A stretch of 17,022 bases of DNA from Oxalobacteraceae bacterium UBA5157 (GTDB taxonomy: Bacteria; Pseudomonadota; Gammaproteobacteria; Burkholderiales; Burkholderiaceae_D): contig DHXL01000098.1 in NCBI GenBank assembly GCA_002415335.1, forward strand, positions 1-17,022, given 5' to 3'. The stretch's first letter is position 1. Each line of letters begins with the position of its first letter. The position numbers were made by a program, and so were the translations under genes. Of this stretch, positions 6,755 through 14,453 are shown piece after piece. A model generated the notes under the pieces. The model made no database searches. It saw only the letters and a list, made by a program, of their open reading frames with translations, and was not told where the DNA came from.

Positions 6755-8176
6755 TCAATACAGGCCGGCCCGCGCGGTCAACATGTTGTCGCCGCGCACG
6801 CGCTGCGACGACAGCCGATCGAGGAACCACACCAGCAGCAATGCCGCCACCGTCAACCCCAATACCAGTCCAATCCAGAACCCGGTCGCCGCCATCGGCA
6901 CTGCCGGTCGCCACGGCATCCAGCTCGGCGCCAGCCCGAGCACGCAGCCCAGCGGCAGCGAAAATCCCCAAAACGCAGTCAGGTGGATGATCATCGGCGG
7001 CCGCGTCACCTTGTAGCCACGGATCGCGCATGATGCCGCCACCTGGGTCGCGTCGGACAGCTGGAACCACGCGGCGAAGACCAGCAATTGCGCGGTCAGC
7101 GCCTGTACCGCCGGATCGGAGGTGTATGCCGCCGCGATCTGGTGGCGGAATGCGCCGATGAAGGCGGCCGATGCCACCGCGAAAGCGAGCGACATGCCGA
7201 CCCCGACCCACGCCGCGAAGCGGGCGCGCGCCGGGTCGCCCTCGCCCAGCGCATGGCCCACGCGGGTAATCAAACCGATGCCGAAACTGAGCGGCACCAT
7301 GAAGACCAGCGACGCGAAATTGAGCGCGATCTGGTGCGCCGATACGGTGACCACGCCGAATCGCGCGACCAGCAGCGCGACCGCACCGAAGGCGCTGACT
7401 TCGGCGAAATAGGTGATGCCGATCGGCAGCCCCATCCTGAGCATGGCGCCGATCTCCTGCCGGTTCGGTCCCTCCCAATGCGTAAACGGAAAGGTCGGGC
7501 GATAGACAGGCGCGATGCGAATCCAGATCAGGATCGCCGCCAGCATCAGCCACAGTCCGCTCGCGGTCGCGACTGCGCAGCCGACTCCGCCCAGGCGCGG
7601 CATGCCCCAGTGGCCGTAGATCAGCAGCCAGTTGATGAAGACGTTATACAGCAGCGCGCCGAGCGCGATCATCATGATCGGCTTGGTGCGGTTCAGGCTC
7701 GTGGTGTAGCCGTACAGCGCGCGATAGGCGGCGAAAGGCGGCAGGCCGAAGCTGATGACATGCACGAACATTGCGGCCTGGTCGCGCACCGTTGGCTCCA
7801 GCGACAGGTGGTCGAACACCAGCGCGGCGCAATTCAGCAGCACGAAAGCGATCAAGCCGATGCCGAATGCCTTCCATAACGCTTGCCGCACCACGTGCGG
7901 AATCCGCCCGAGTTCGCCGGCCCCAACCTCGTGCGCGATCACCGCGTTGATCGCCATCATCACGCCCATCACGGTCACGATTACCATCGACCAGATCGAC
8001 GCGCCCAGCGATACCGCCGCCAGGTCGCCGGCGCTGGCGTGGCCGGTCATGGCGACGTCGGCCACGCCCATGCCCACGGTCGCGAGCTGACCGACCAGCA
8101 TGGGCCAGGCGAGATGCCAAAGGGCGATGATTTCTGTTCGGACGGCGGTAAAGCGGCCCGGTGTGGGATCGGACAT
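6755..8176 (-). CDS. MATE family multidrug efflux transporter (NorM-like)
   Basis: A 473-residue integral membrane protein with twelve hydrophobic segments in two homologous halves. It opens with the typical MATE start EIIALWHLAWPMLVGQLATVGMGVADVAMTGHAS and the following LAAVSLGASIW. The second half begins around EIGAMLRMGLPIGITYFAEVSAFGAVALLVARFG, with VSAHQIALNFASLVFMVPLSFG matching the same motif. The family exports cationic drugs and metabolites using Na+ or H+ gradients; the substrate here is not predictable. ATG 8176 puts the first membrane segment at about residue 20. A TTG at 8215 would add 13 residues without obvious support, and neither start has a strong ribosome site. The upstream neighbour (a Crp-type regulator, 99 bases away) may or may not control it. 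Confidence 0.93.
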   Translation of the reverse strand: MSDPTPGRFTAVRTEIIALWHLAWPMLVGQLATVGMGVADVAMTGHASAGDLAAVSLGASIWSMVIVTVMGVMMAINAVIAHEVGAGELGRIPHVVRQALWKAFGIGLIAFVLLNCAALVFDHLSLEPTVRDQAAMFVHVISFGLPPFAAYRALYGYTTSLNRTKPIMMIALGALLYNVFINWLLIYGHWGMPRLGGVGCAVATASGLWLMLAAILIWIRIAPVYRPTFPFTHWEGPNRQEIGAMLRMGLPIGITYFAEVSAFGAVALLVARFGVVTVSAHQIALNFASLVFMVPLSFGIGLITRVGHALGEGDPARARFAAWVGVGMSLAFAVASAAFIGAFRHQIAAAYTSDPAVQALTAQLLVFAAWFQLSDATQVAASCAIRGYKVTRPPMIIHLTAFWGFSLPLGCVLGLAPSWMPWRPAVPMAATGFWIGLVLGLTVAALLLVWFLDRLSSQRVRGDNMLTARAGLY

Positions 8177-8218
8177 CGCGGCATTCGAAGCGCAAAGGAA
8201 GGATTCTACGGACAATTC

Positions 8219-8243
8219 AGCGAGTCGATCGAACCGACTCGTT
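8219..8243. terminator. Possible weak terminator or operator dyad
   Basis: CGAGTCG-ATCGAAC-CGACTCG is a perfect 7-base stem, extendable by one G:T and one A:T pair, in the gap between the Crp-type regulator stop and the MATE start. No T-run follows on the minus strand (the next bases are CTGAATTGTCC), so termination would be weak. A regulator site for the MATE gene is an alternative. Confidence 0.35.
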
Positions 8244-8275
8244 CCTGGCGTCCTCTTCCCGTGCGCGCGAGGGCA

Positions 8276-9124
8276 CTAATGGCGCAACAAGCGGTCGTAT
8301 TCCTCTTTGACGCCGGCATAGCACTCGCACACCCGCGCCTCCAGGCCGGAACGGTCGAGGACATTGATATGGCCGCGGCTGTAGTGGATGTAGCCGTCGT
8401 CCTGCAATTTGCCGGCCGCGGCGCCGACGCTCTCGCGGCGTACGCCGAGCATGCCGGCGATGGTTTCCTGCGTCACGCGGACTTCATTGGAAGGCAGGCG
8501 GTCGAGATTAAGCAACAGCCAGCGGCACAGTTGCTGCATGACGCTGTGGTGGCGGTTGCAGACCACGGTTTGTGAAGTCTGCGTGATCAAGGCCTGCGTG
8601 TAACGCAACAATAGCTGCTGCAATGCGCCGCCGCGTGTGAACTCTTCATCGAGGATGCCTTTTCGCAGCCGAAAGCCATAGCCGGCGCCGTTGACGATCA
8701 TCCGCGTCAGCACCGATCCGCCGCCCATGAACAAGCTTACGCCGACCACTCCCTCGTTGCCGATCATGGCGGTTTCGGCGGATGCGCCGTTCTTGGTGTG
8801 ATGAAGCAGGGAAACGATGGAGGTGGTCGGGAAATAGGCATGTTGCAGCTCGATGCCGGGCTCGCAGACCACCATGCCGAACTGCATCGTGACCAATTCC
8901 AGTTCGGGCAGCAGGCGTTCGTAATCGGCCGCAGGCAGTGCCGCCAGCAATCGGTTTTGTTTCGGATCGTGACCACGGAGCCCCTGGATGTGTATCGGGG
9001 GCGCAACGCTCGGCGACGGCAAAGCGTGCGCGAACGGCGCGATGCTGTCGGGCGCCGCATGCGGATGCGTTGTCGCGTGGGCGAGCGCCCGGTTACTATC
9101 GCGCCCCGTTAGTCTGTGCGTCAT
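8276..9124 (-). CDS. Crp/Fnr family transcriptional regulator
   Basis: A 282-residue DNA-binding regulator. Residues 1-50 are an Ala/His/Pro-rich, probably disordered extension, longer than usual. Residues about 58-170 form the cyclic-nucleotide-binding-like beta roll (LLAALPAADYERLLPELELV, then YFPTTSIVSLL and GNEGVVGVSLFMGG). About 195-270 hold the Crp-type helix-turn-helix (RVTQETIAGMLGVRRESVGAAAGKLQDDGYIHYSRGHINVLDR). The beta roll lacks the classical cAMP-binding Arg-Ser pair, and the N-terminus lacks the Fnr cysteine cluster, so the signal is unknown. Proteins with this YFPTTSIVSLL...GNEGVVG pattern are frequent stress or light/redox-type regulators in alpha- and betaproteobacteria. The start is ATG 9124, six bases after GGAG; an upstream ATG at 9136 overlaps that site. 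Confidence 0.88.
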   Translation of the reverse strand: MTHRLTGRDSNRALAHATTHPHAAPDSIAPFAHALPSPSVAPPIHIQGLRGHDPKQNRLLAALPAADYERLLPELELVTMQFGMVVCEPGIELQHAYFPTTSIVSLLHHTKNGASAETAMIGNEGVVGVSLFMGGGSVLTRMIVNGAGYGFRLRKGILDEEFTRGGALQQLLLRYTQALITQTSQTVVCNRHHSVMQQLCRWLLLNLDRLPSNEVRVTQETIAGMLGVRRESVGAAAGKLQDDGYIHYSRGHINVLDRSGLEARVCECYAGVKEEYDRLLRH

Positions 9125-9457
9125 TGGCTTCTCCATCAATGATTGAATGCGTAGCCTCTTTCAAGCGAGCCGGTTCTTGAAGAAGGGATCGGCCATTTCG
9201 TCGTTGCGTATAGAAATTCATATGCATTGCCGCCATGAGAAAGACAGTTTTTCGTAGTACGAGTTCTACTCTTCCGCTGGATCTGCGTGGCGTTGGCGGC
9301 CGCCAGCGTGGCGCAGGTGCGGAGCGTTCGATCAGCACGTTGCCGGGCAATTCGCGACGGGCGTGATTCCCACATCGGGCCGAGCGCTCTGGTATGATGT
9401 CATATCACCAAACAGCGCCGAACCGGCGACTCCGGCATTCCATCATCCCGTCAAACC
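9125..9457. other. Divergent intergenic region between two regulators
   Basis: A stretch of 333 bases between the Crp-type regulator (minus) and the GntR regulator (plus). The right end holds the regulator promoter and operator described separately at 9390-9404. Short open frames, including a 43-codon frame from ATG 9236 on plus, lack a ribosome site and protein-like composition. No convincing promoter for the Crp-type gene is visible. Confidence 0.5.
9390..9404 (+). promoter_or_regulatory. Extended -10 promoter and overlapping GntR-type operator
   Basis: TGGTATGAT (9390-9398) is an extended -10 (TG-N-TATGAT) with no good -35. Embedded in it is the dyad TATGA-TG-TCATA (9393-9404), of a size and shape expected for FadR-subfamily GntR proteins. 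Its first ten bases, TATGATGTCA, recur in inverted orientation at the kdgD promoter. The overlap of operator and -10 implies negative autoregulation of the gntR gene starting at 9458. The role is inferred from position and repetition. Confidence 0.6.
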
Positions 9458-10228
9458 ATGTCCGCTGCCGATACCGCAAACCCGTTGCTTCGTCCCCGCA
9501 AGAGAACGCAGAGCCTGTCGCAGGAGGTGGCGGCATCGCTGAGCGAGATGATTCGCAACGGCGGCATCAAGCCCGGCGACAAGCTGCCGACCGAGTCGGC
9601 AATCATGGCGACGCAGGGCGTCAGCCGGACGGTAGTGCGGGAAGCGTTATCGAACCTGCAGGCGGCCGGACTGGTCGAAACGCGGCACGGCATCGGCACC
9701 TTCGCGCTGGAAGCGCAAAAAACTGCCAACATCACGATCGATCCCGCGACCATCACGACCATGCAGGATTTGCTGGCGCTGCTCGAATTGCGGATCAGCC
9801 TGGAAACGGAAACCGCCGGCCTGGCGGCGGCGCGCCGCACACCGCAACAGCTTGCGGAGATGCGCGAAGCGCTGGATGCTTTCCAGCATAACCTGCAGGC
9901 CGGTGAAGATACGATCGGACCGGATTTCCGGTTCCATTTCCAGATTGCCGGCGCGACAGGGAACCGCTACTTCATCGACATCATCAGTCATCTCGGCTCC
10001 GGCGTGATTCCGCGCAAACGCCTGAATACCGCGCAGCTGGCGCGCGCCCAGCAATCCGAATACCTAGACCGGGTGCAGCGCGAACATGAAGACATCTACG
10101 ACGCAATTGCCCGTGGCGACAGCGAAGCGGCCCGGGCCGCGATGCGCAATCATCTGACCAACAGCCGCGAACGCCTGCGTCGCGCACATGAGGCGATGTT
10201 GGCGCAAAGCGACATGAAAAAGCAGTAG
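9458..10228 (+). CDS. FadR-subfamily GntR transcriptional regulator of the glucarate/galactarate cluster
   Basis: A 256-residue regulator. The N-terminal winged helix (about 18-84) has SQEVAASLSEMIRNGGIKPGDKLPTESAIM and the recognition part GVSRTVVREALSNLQAAGLVETRHGIGTF, the GntR signature. The C-terminal helical FCD domain (about 103-240) has the expected metal ligands Asp156, His160 (DFRFH), His210 (REHEDIYDAI) and His232 (RNHL). In this family the metal helps bind a carboxylate effector, here presumably glucarate, galactarate or a pathway intermediate. It directly precedes kdgD on the same strand with a 166-base gap holding a promoter. Repression of itself and of the operon is inferred from the shared operator. 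The start ATG lacks a clear ribosome site but is the first in frame and aligns well. The analogous role is filled by CdaR in E. coli and by LysR-type GguR in some other proteobacteria. Confidence 0.9.
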   Translation: MSAADTANPLLRPRKRTQSLSQEVAASLSEMIRNGGIKPGDKLPTESAIMATQGVSRTVVREALSNLQAAGLVETRHGIGTFALEAQKTANITIDPATITTMQDLLALLELRISLETETAGLAAARRTPQQLAEMREALDAFQHNLQAGEDTIGPDFRFHFQIAGATGNRYFIDIISHLGSGVIPRKRLNTAQLARAQQSEYLDRVQREHEDIYDAIARGDSEAARAAMRNHLTNSRERLRRAHEAMLAQSDMKKQ

Positions 10229-10312
10229 CAGCAACTCTACCAACCGCACCAGGCAATTTCAACCGCCGTCGCCCATCATTTCCGTCCCGAACCGAATTCG
10301 TCTTAAAAATAT

Positions 10313-10341
10313 TTGATAAATTACGATTGATGTTATACGAT
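10313..10341 (+). promoter_or_regulatory. Predicted sigma-70 promoter of the kdgD operon
   Basis: -35 TTGATA (10313-10318), 17-base spacer, -10 TACGAT (10336-10341). The start point should fall near 10348, inside the operator half-site. The region is strikingly AT-rich compared with the flanking coding DNA. Expected leader is about 47 bases to the kdgD ATG. Confidence 0.55.
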
Positions 10342-10356
10342 GACTGACATCATAAG
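10328..10356. promoter_or_regulatory. Predicted GntR operator at the kdgD promoter
   Basis: TGACATCATA (10345-10354) is the exact reverse complement of the TATGATGTCA word at the regulator's own promoter. A second arm TGATGT (10328-10333) forms an inverted pair with ACATCA (10347-10352) across 13 bases. The site covers the region from the -10 to just past the start point, consistent with repression. Confidence 0.55.
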
Positions 10357-10394
10357 ACATCCGACCAATTCCTCGGCGAAGGCCTCCCAAAAAA

Positions 10395-11312
10395 ATGAGC
10401 ATCGATCCTCAAGAACTCAAACAAATTCTATCTGCCGGCCTGTTGTCGTTTCCGCTGACCGACTTCGACGGGCAAGGCAACTTCCGCCGCGGCAGCTACA
10501 TCGAACGCCTCGAATGGCTGGCTCCGTATGGCGCCAGCGCATTGTTCGCCGCGGGCGGTACCGGCGAATTCTTTTCCCTCACGCACGCCGAATACAGCGA
10601 CGTGATCCGGACTGCGGTCGAAACCTGCCGCGGCAAGGTGCCCATCATCGCCGGCGCCGGCGGGTCCACCCGCGACGCGATCGCTTATGCGCAGGAAGCG
10701 GAACGCCTCGGCGCGCATGGCATTCTGCTGTTGCCGCATTACCTCACCGAAGCGAGTCAGGACGGATTGGCCGCACACGTGGAAGCGGTGTGCCGCTCGG
10801 TGTCGTTCGGCGTGATCATCTACAACCGTGGCATCAGCCGCCTGACGCCGGAGACGCTGCTCAGACTCGCCGGCAGTTGTCCCAACCTGATCGGTTTCAA
10901 GGATGGCATCGGCGAAATCGAACTGATGGTATCGATCCGCCGCCGCCTCGGTGATCGCTTCACCTACCTCGGCGGCTTGCCGACCGCGGAAGTGTATGCC
11001 GCCGCCTACAAGGCGATCGGGGTGCCGGTGTATTCCTCGGCCGTGTTCAACTTCATCCCGAAAACGGCGATGGATTTTTATAACGCGATCGCGGCCGACG
11101 ACCACGCGACCGTCAATCGCCTGCTCGATGATTTCTTCCTGCCTTACCTCGACATCCGCAACCGCAAGGCAGGCTATGCCGTGAGCATCGTGAAAGCCGG
11201 CGCCCGCCTGGTCGGCCACGACGCCGGCCCGGTGCGCACGCCGCTCGTCGATTGCAACCAACAAGAGCATGAGCAACTGGCGCAACTGATCAAACGCGTC
11301 GGCGGCCGATAA
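10395..11312 (+). CDS. kdgD: 5-dehydro-4-deoxyglucarate dehydratase
   Basis: A 305-residue class I aldolase-fold (DapA/NAL superfamily) enzyme. It removes water and CO2 from 5-dehydro-4-deoxy-D-glucarate to give 2,5-dioxopentanoate (alpha-ketoglutaric semialdehyde). Visible residues are the substrate-carboxylate loop AAGGTGEFFSLT (about 52-63), the catalytic Tyr143 in IIYNRG and the Schiff-base Lys169 in LIGFKDGIGE. GGLPTAEVYAAAYKAIGVPVYSSAVFNF is also characteristic of KdgD as opposed to DapA. Length is normal for the family (about 300). The ATG follows an A-rich stretch, with GAAGG about 11 bases upstream. It is the first gene of the catabolic operon, 83 bases before the dehydrogenase gene that uses its product. 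Confidence 0.95.
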   Translation: MSIDPQELKQILSAGLLSFPLTDFDGQGNFRRGSYIERLEWLAPYGASALFAAGGTGEFFSLTHAEYSDVIRTAVETCRGKVPIIAGAGGSTRDAIAYAQEAERLGAHGILLLPHYLTEASQDGLAAHVEAVCRSVSFGVIIYNRGISRLTPETLLRLAGSCPNLIGFKDGIGEIELMVSIRRRLGDRFTYLGGLPTAEVYAAAYKAIGVPVYSSAVFNFIPKTAMDFYNAIAADDHATVNRLLDDFFLPYLDIRNRKAGYAVSIVKAGARLVGHDAGPVRTPLVDCNQQEHEQLAQLIKRVGGR

Positions 11313-11395
11313 CGCGGCAAGCAGATCGGCGCGAGGCACGTTTGCAGCTCCGCCTTGCGGTCCATGTCGATAGCTTTACCCATTTGGAGAATACG

Positions 11396-12832
11396 ATGGC
11401 GCAATACGCGAATTACATCAACGGCGAATGGGTGCACGGCGCCAGCGCCAGCACCAACATCAATCCGTCCGACCTGAGCGACGTCATCGGCGAATATGCG
11501 CAGGCCGATGCCGCGCAGACCGACCTGGCGATCGGCGCCGCCCACCATGCGTTCGGCGCATGGAGCATCGGCAGCATCCAGGCGCGCGCCGACGCACTCG
11601 ACCGCATCGGCAGCGAGATTCTCGCCAACAAGGATGCGCTCGGTTATCTGCTATCGCGTGAAGAGGGCAAGACCTTGCCCGAAGGCGTAGGCGAGGCCAC
11701 GCGGGCCGGGAATATTTTCAAGTTCTTTGCCGGCGAAGTACTGCGCATCCGCGGCGAAAAGATGGCTTCGGTGCGGCCCGGCCTCGAAGTGGAAATGACG
11801 CGCGAACCGCTGGGCGTCATCGGCATCATCGCACCCTGGAATTTTCCGATGGCGATTCCGGCATGGAAGATCGCGCCGGCTCTCGCCTACGGCAACACGG
11901 TGGTATTCAAGCCGGCGGAATTGGTGCCTGGCAGCGCGTGGGCGATCGCCGACATCATCAGCCGCTCCGGCATCGCGCCGGGCGTCTTCAATCTGGTCAT
12001 GGGGCGCGGTGCCGTGGTCGGGCAGCGCATGATTAACGATCGCCGCGTCGCCGCGATCACCTTCACCGGCTCGGTTGCCACCGGCAAACGTGTCGCCGAA
12101 GGCTGCATTGCACGGATGGCCAAGTTCCAGCTGGAAATGGGCGGCAAGAATCCGCTGGTCGTGCTCAATGATGCCGACCTCAACACGGCCGTGACGGCCG
12201 CCGTGCAGGGCGCGTTCTATTCGGGCGGCCAGCGTTGCACCGCATCGAGCCGCATCATCGTCGAGAAGAGCATCTATCCGCGTTTCGTGGACGCGGTGTG
12301 CACACAGTTGGCCGGACTGCGCGTCGATCACGCATTAAAAAAGGAAACGCAGATCGGCCCGGTGGTGGATCAGTCGCAACTGGAGCAGGATCTGTCGTAT
12401 ATCGAGATCGGCAAGCAGGAGGGCGCGCGCCTGCAATTCGGCGGCGAACGCATCCAACGCGACACCGCGGGCTTCTTCCTGACGCCGGCCCTGTTCACCG
12501 ATTGCAGCAACGATATGCGTATCTCGCGCGAAGAGATTTTCGGACCGGTCGCGTCGGTGATTGCGGCCGATGATTACGAGCATGCGCTGGCGCTGGCAAA
12601 CGATACCGAATTCGGTCTGTCGGCCGGCATCTGCACCAGCTCGCTGAAATATGCGTCGCACTTCAAGCGCCATGCGCAGGCCGGCATGGTGATGGTGAAT
12701 ACGGCAACCGCCGGCGTCGATTATCACGTGCCGTTCGGCGGCCGCAAGGCATCGAGTTTCGGGCCGCGCGAACAGGGTGCGTATGCCGCCGAGTTTTATA
12801 CGGCGGTAAAAACCGCGTACGTGGCGGCCTGA
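11396..12832 (+). CDS. Alpha-ketoglutaric semialdehyde dehydrogenase (2,5-dioxovalerate dehydrogenase)
   Basis: A 478-residue aldehyde dehydrogenase that oxidises 2,5-dioxopentanoate to 2-oxoglutarate with NAD(P)+. Catalytic features are Asn149 (APWNFPMA), Lys172 (FKPAE), the coenzyme loop TFTGSVATGK (222-231), the general base Glu247 (LEMGGKNP) and the nucleophile Cys281 (GGQRCTASSR). EEIFGPV lies in the C-terminal part. The GGQRCTA form and the position right after kdgD point to the semialdehyde enzyme rather than succinate semialdehyde or betaine aldehyde dehydrogenases. ATG 11396 is preceded by TTGGAG at ideal spacing; an open frame to a TTG at 11342 is not needed. A 174-base gap then separates it from gudP, long for the operon, so an internal promoter or control site there is possible. 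Confidence 0.93.
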   Translation: MAQYANYINGEWVHGASASTNINPSDLSDVIGEYAQADAAQTDLAIGAAHHAFGAWSIGSIQARADALDRIGSEILANKDALGYLLSREEGKTLPEGVGEATRAGNIFKFFAGEVLRIRGEKMASVRPGLEVEMTREPLGVIGIIAPWNFPMAIPAWKIAPALAYGNTVVFKPAELVPGSAWAIADIISRSGIAPGVFNLVMGRGAVVGQRMINDRRVAAITFTGSVATGKRVAEGCIARMAKFQLEMGGKNPLVVLNDADLNTAVTAAVQGAFYSGGQRCTASSRIIVEKSIYPRFVDAVCTQLAGLRVDHALKKETQIGPVVDQSQLEQDLSYIEIGKQEGARLQFGGERIQRDTAGFFLTPALFTDCSNDMRISREEIFGPVASVIAADDYEHALALANDTEFGLSAGICTSSLKYASHFKRHAQAGMVMVNTATAGVDYHVPFGGRKASSFGPREQGAYAAEFYTAVKTAYVAA

Positions 12833-12974
12833 TTATTCTGACGCCCGTAGATAATTTTTTAAACGAAGTAAGCGCAATAGAACGTCCCGAAAACAATGCC
12901 CCATAGACGGGTGGACGATCTGCCATGCAGCATCGCCCGCAATCTTCTAAAGAGGGTCGGACTTTAAACACGAA

Positions 12975-12992
12975 CTTGCGCAATTGCGCAAG
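12975..12992. promoter_or_regulatory. 18-base perfect palindrome before gudP
   Basis: CTTGCGCAATTGCGCAAG reads the same on both strands and is also two tandem copies of TTGCGCAA. It ends three bases before the AGGAG ribosome site of gudP. In DNA it could be an operator. In RNA it can fold as a 7-base stem with an AAUU loop directly next to the ribosome site. It has no T-run and is not a terminator. Confidence 0.5.
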
Positions 12993-13006
12993 AACAGGAG
13001 AGACGA

Positions 13007-14392
13007 GTGAATATGAATATTGCTTCCACTGGCACGGCGAACGCGAAGGCGACCCGTACGCGTTTCGTCATTCTGGCCATGCTGTTCCTGGTGACCACGA
13101 TCAATTATGCCGACCGCGCCACGATCTCGATTGCCGCGCCGGAGATCAAGAAACTGTTGGGATTGTCGCCGGTGGAAATGGGCTACGTCTTCTCGGCATT
13201 TGCGTGGTCTTACGTGCTGGCGCAATTGCCGGGCGGCTGGCTGCTCGATCGCTTTGGCTCGAAGCTTACCTATTTTGTCAGTATCTTCATGTGGTCGTTG
13301 TTCACCTTGCTGCAAGGTGCGGTGGGCTTCTTCACCGGCGGAATGGCGGTCGCGATGCTGGTCGCGCTGCGACTTCTGGTCGGGGCGGCGGAAGCACCTT
13401 CGTTTCCCGGCAACAGCCGCATCACGTCGGCGTGGTTTCCCACCGCCGAGCGCGGGACGGCGGCGGCCATCTTCAATTCGGCCCAGTATTTCGCCACCGT
13501 GCTGTTCGCCCCGTTGATGGGTTGGCTGGTGCACACCTACGGCTGGCAAAGCGTCTTCTACGTGATGGGATCGCTCGGTCTCGTGACTGCGGTCGTGTGG
13601 ACAAGGACTATCTATGCGCCGAAGGACCATCCCGGAATCAGCGCCGGTGAACTCGCCTATATCGACGCCGGTGGCGCGCTGGTCGACCTGGATAGCCCGA
13701 AGACCGCAGCCAAGCCGAAGCAAATCGATACCTGGCTCTGCATCAAGGAACTGCTGGCGAATCGCATGTTGTTAGGGGTGTATATCGGCCAATACTGCAT
13801 TACGACGCTGACCTATTTTTTCCTGACCTGGTTCCCGGTCTATCTGGTCCAGGAGCGCCACATGACCATTCTGAAGGCCGGTTTCATTGCCGCGCTGCCG
13901 GCAGTGGCGGGGTTCATTGGCGGCATTTTGGGCGGTTATGTATCCGACCGTCTGCTCAAGCGCGGCTATTCGCTGTCGTTGTCACGCAAGGCGCCGATCG
14001 TATTCGGCATGTTGATGTCGATGAGCATGATTTTCTGTAACTACGTTTCCGCCGACTGGCTGGTGGTCGGCATCATGTCGCTGGCGTTCTTCGGTAAAGG
14101 AGTCGGCGCGCTCGGCTGGGCCGTAGTCGCGGATACGTCGCCGAAAGAGGCGGGCGGTCTGAGCGGCGGGTTGTTCAATACGTTCGGCAATACGGCGGGA
14201 ATTACCACACCAATCGTCATCGGCTATATCGTGCAGGGCACCGGCTCCTTCGCCGGTGCGTTGGTGTTCATCGGTGCCAATGCCGCAGTGGCGATCCTGT
14301 GCTATCTGTTGATCGTCGGTGAGATCAAACGTTTCGAGTTCAAGAAATCGCCGCTGCTATCGGCGGCAGTGGCGGTGCCGCAAAATGCATAG
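13007..14392 (+). CDS. gudP: MFS glucarate/galactarate transporter (anion:cation symporter family)
   Basis: A 461-residue inner-membrane permease with about 12 membrane segments, probably a sugar diacid:H+ symporter. Family features are NYADRATISIAAPEIKKLLGLS at the end of helix 1, GGWLLDRFGSK (MFS motif A, between helices 2 and 3) and RLLVGAAEAPSFPGNSRITSAWFPTAERG, typical of the GudP/GarP/ExuT branch. A hydrophilic central loop (about 220-245) precedes NRMLLGVYIGQYCITTLTYFFLTWFPVYLVQERHM in helix 7. Substrate assignment comes from the branch plus the surrounding glucarate and galactarate enzymes. The start is probably GTG 13007, six bases after AGGAG. ATG 13013, two codons on, is the alternative but has a longer spacer. 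It sits between the dehydrogenase and gudD genes on the same strand. Confidence 0.92.
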   Translation: MNMNIASTGTANAKATRTRFVILAMLFLVTTINYADRATISIAAPEIKKLLGLSPVEMGYVFSAFAWSYVLAQLPGGWLLDRFGSKLTYFVSIFMWSLFTLLQGAVGFFTGGMAVAMLVALRLLVGAAEAPSFPGNSRITSAWFPTAERGTAAAIFNSAQYFATVLFAPLMGWLVHTYGWQSVFYVMGSLGLVTAVVWTRTIYAPKDHPGISAGELAYIDAGGALVDLDSPKTAAKPKQIDTWLCIKELLANRMLLGVYIGQYCITTLTYFFLTWFPVYLVQERHMTILKAGFIAALPAVAGFIGGILGGYVSDRLLKRGYSLSLSRKAPIVFGMLMSMSMIFCNYVSADWLVVGIMSLAFFGKGVGALGWAVVADTSPKEAGGLSGGLFNTFGNTAGITTPIVIGYIVQGTGSFAGALVFIGANAAVAILCYLLIVGEIKRFEFKKSPLLSAAVAVPQNA

Positions 14393-14453
14393 TGCGCGCA
14401 TAGTACGCATCCGGCGCGCCGATTGATGAAGAGTCGATACTCATAGAGACCTT

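Noticed and set aside
7088..7879. 263-codon frame antisense to the MATE gene
   Set aside because: Extreme Arg/Asp/Gln/His bias typical of an antisense shadow; the MATE protein on the other strand is clear.
9236..9367. 43-codon frame (MRKTVFRSTSS...) between the two regulators
   Set aside because: No ribosome site, composition rich in Gly/Arg/Ser, no similarity recognised.
10428..11339. 303-codon open frame antisense to kdgD
   Set aside because: It lies wholly opposite a gene with intact catalytic residues. The product is Asp/Arg/Ala-rich without any family pattern, as expected for high-GC third-position bias.
12833..13006. Possible small gene or terminator in the long gap before gudP
   Set aside because: The T-run at about 12854-12860 has no stem before it, and no open frame with a ribosome site is present; only the palindrome stands out.
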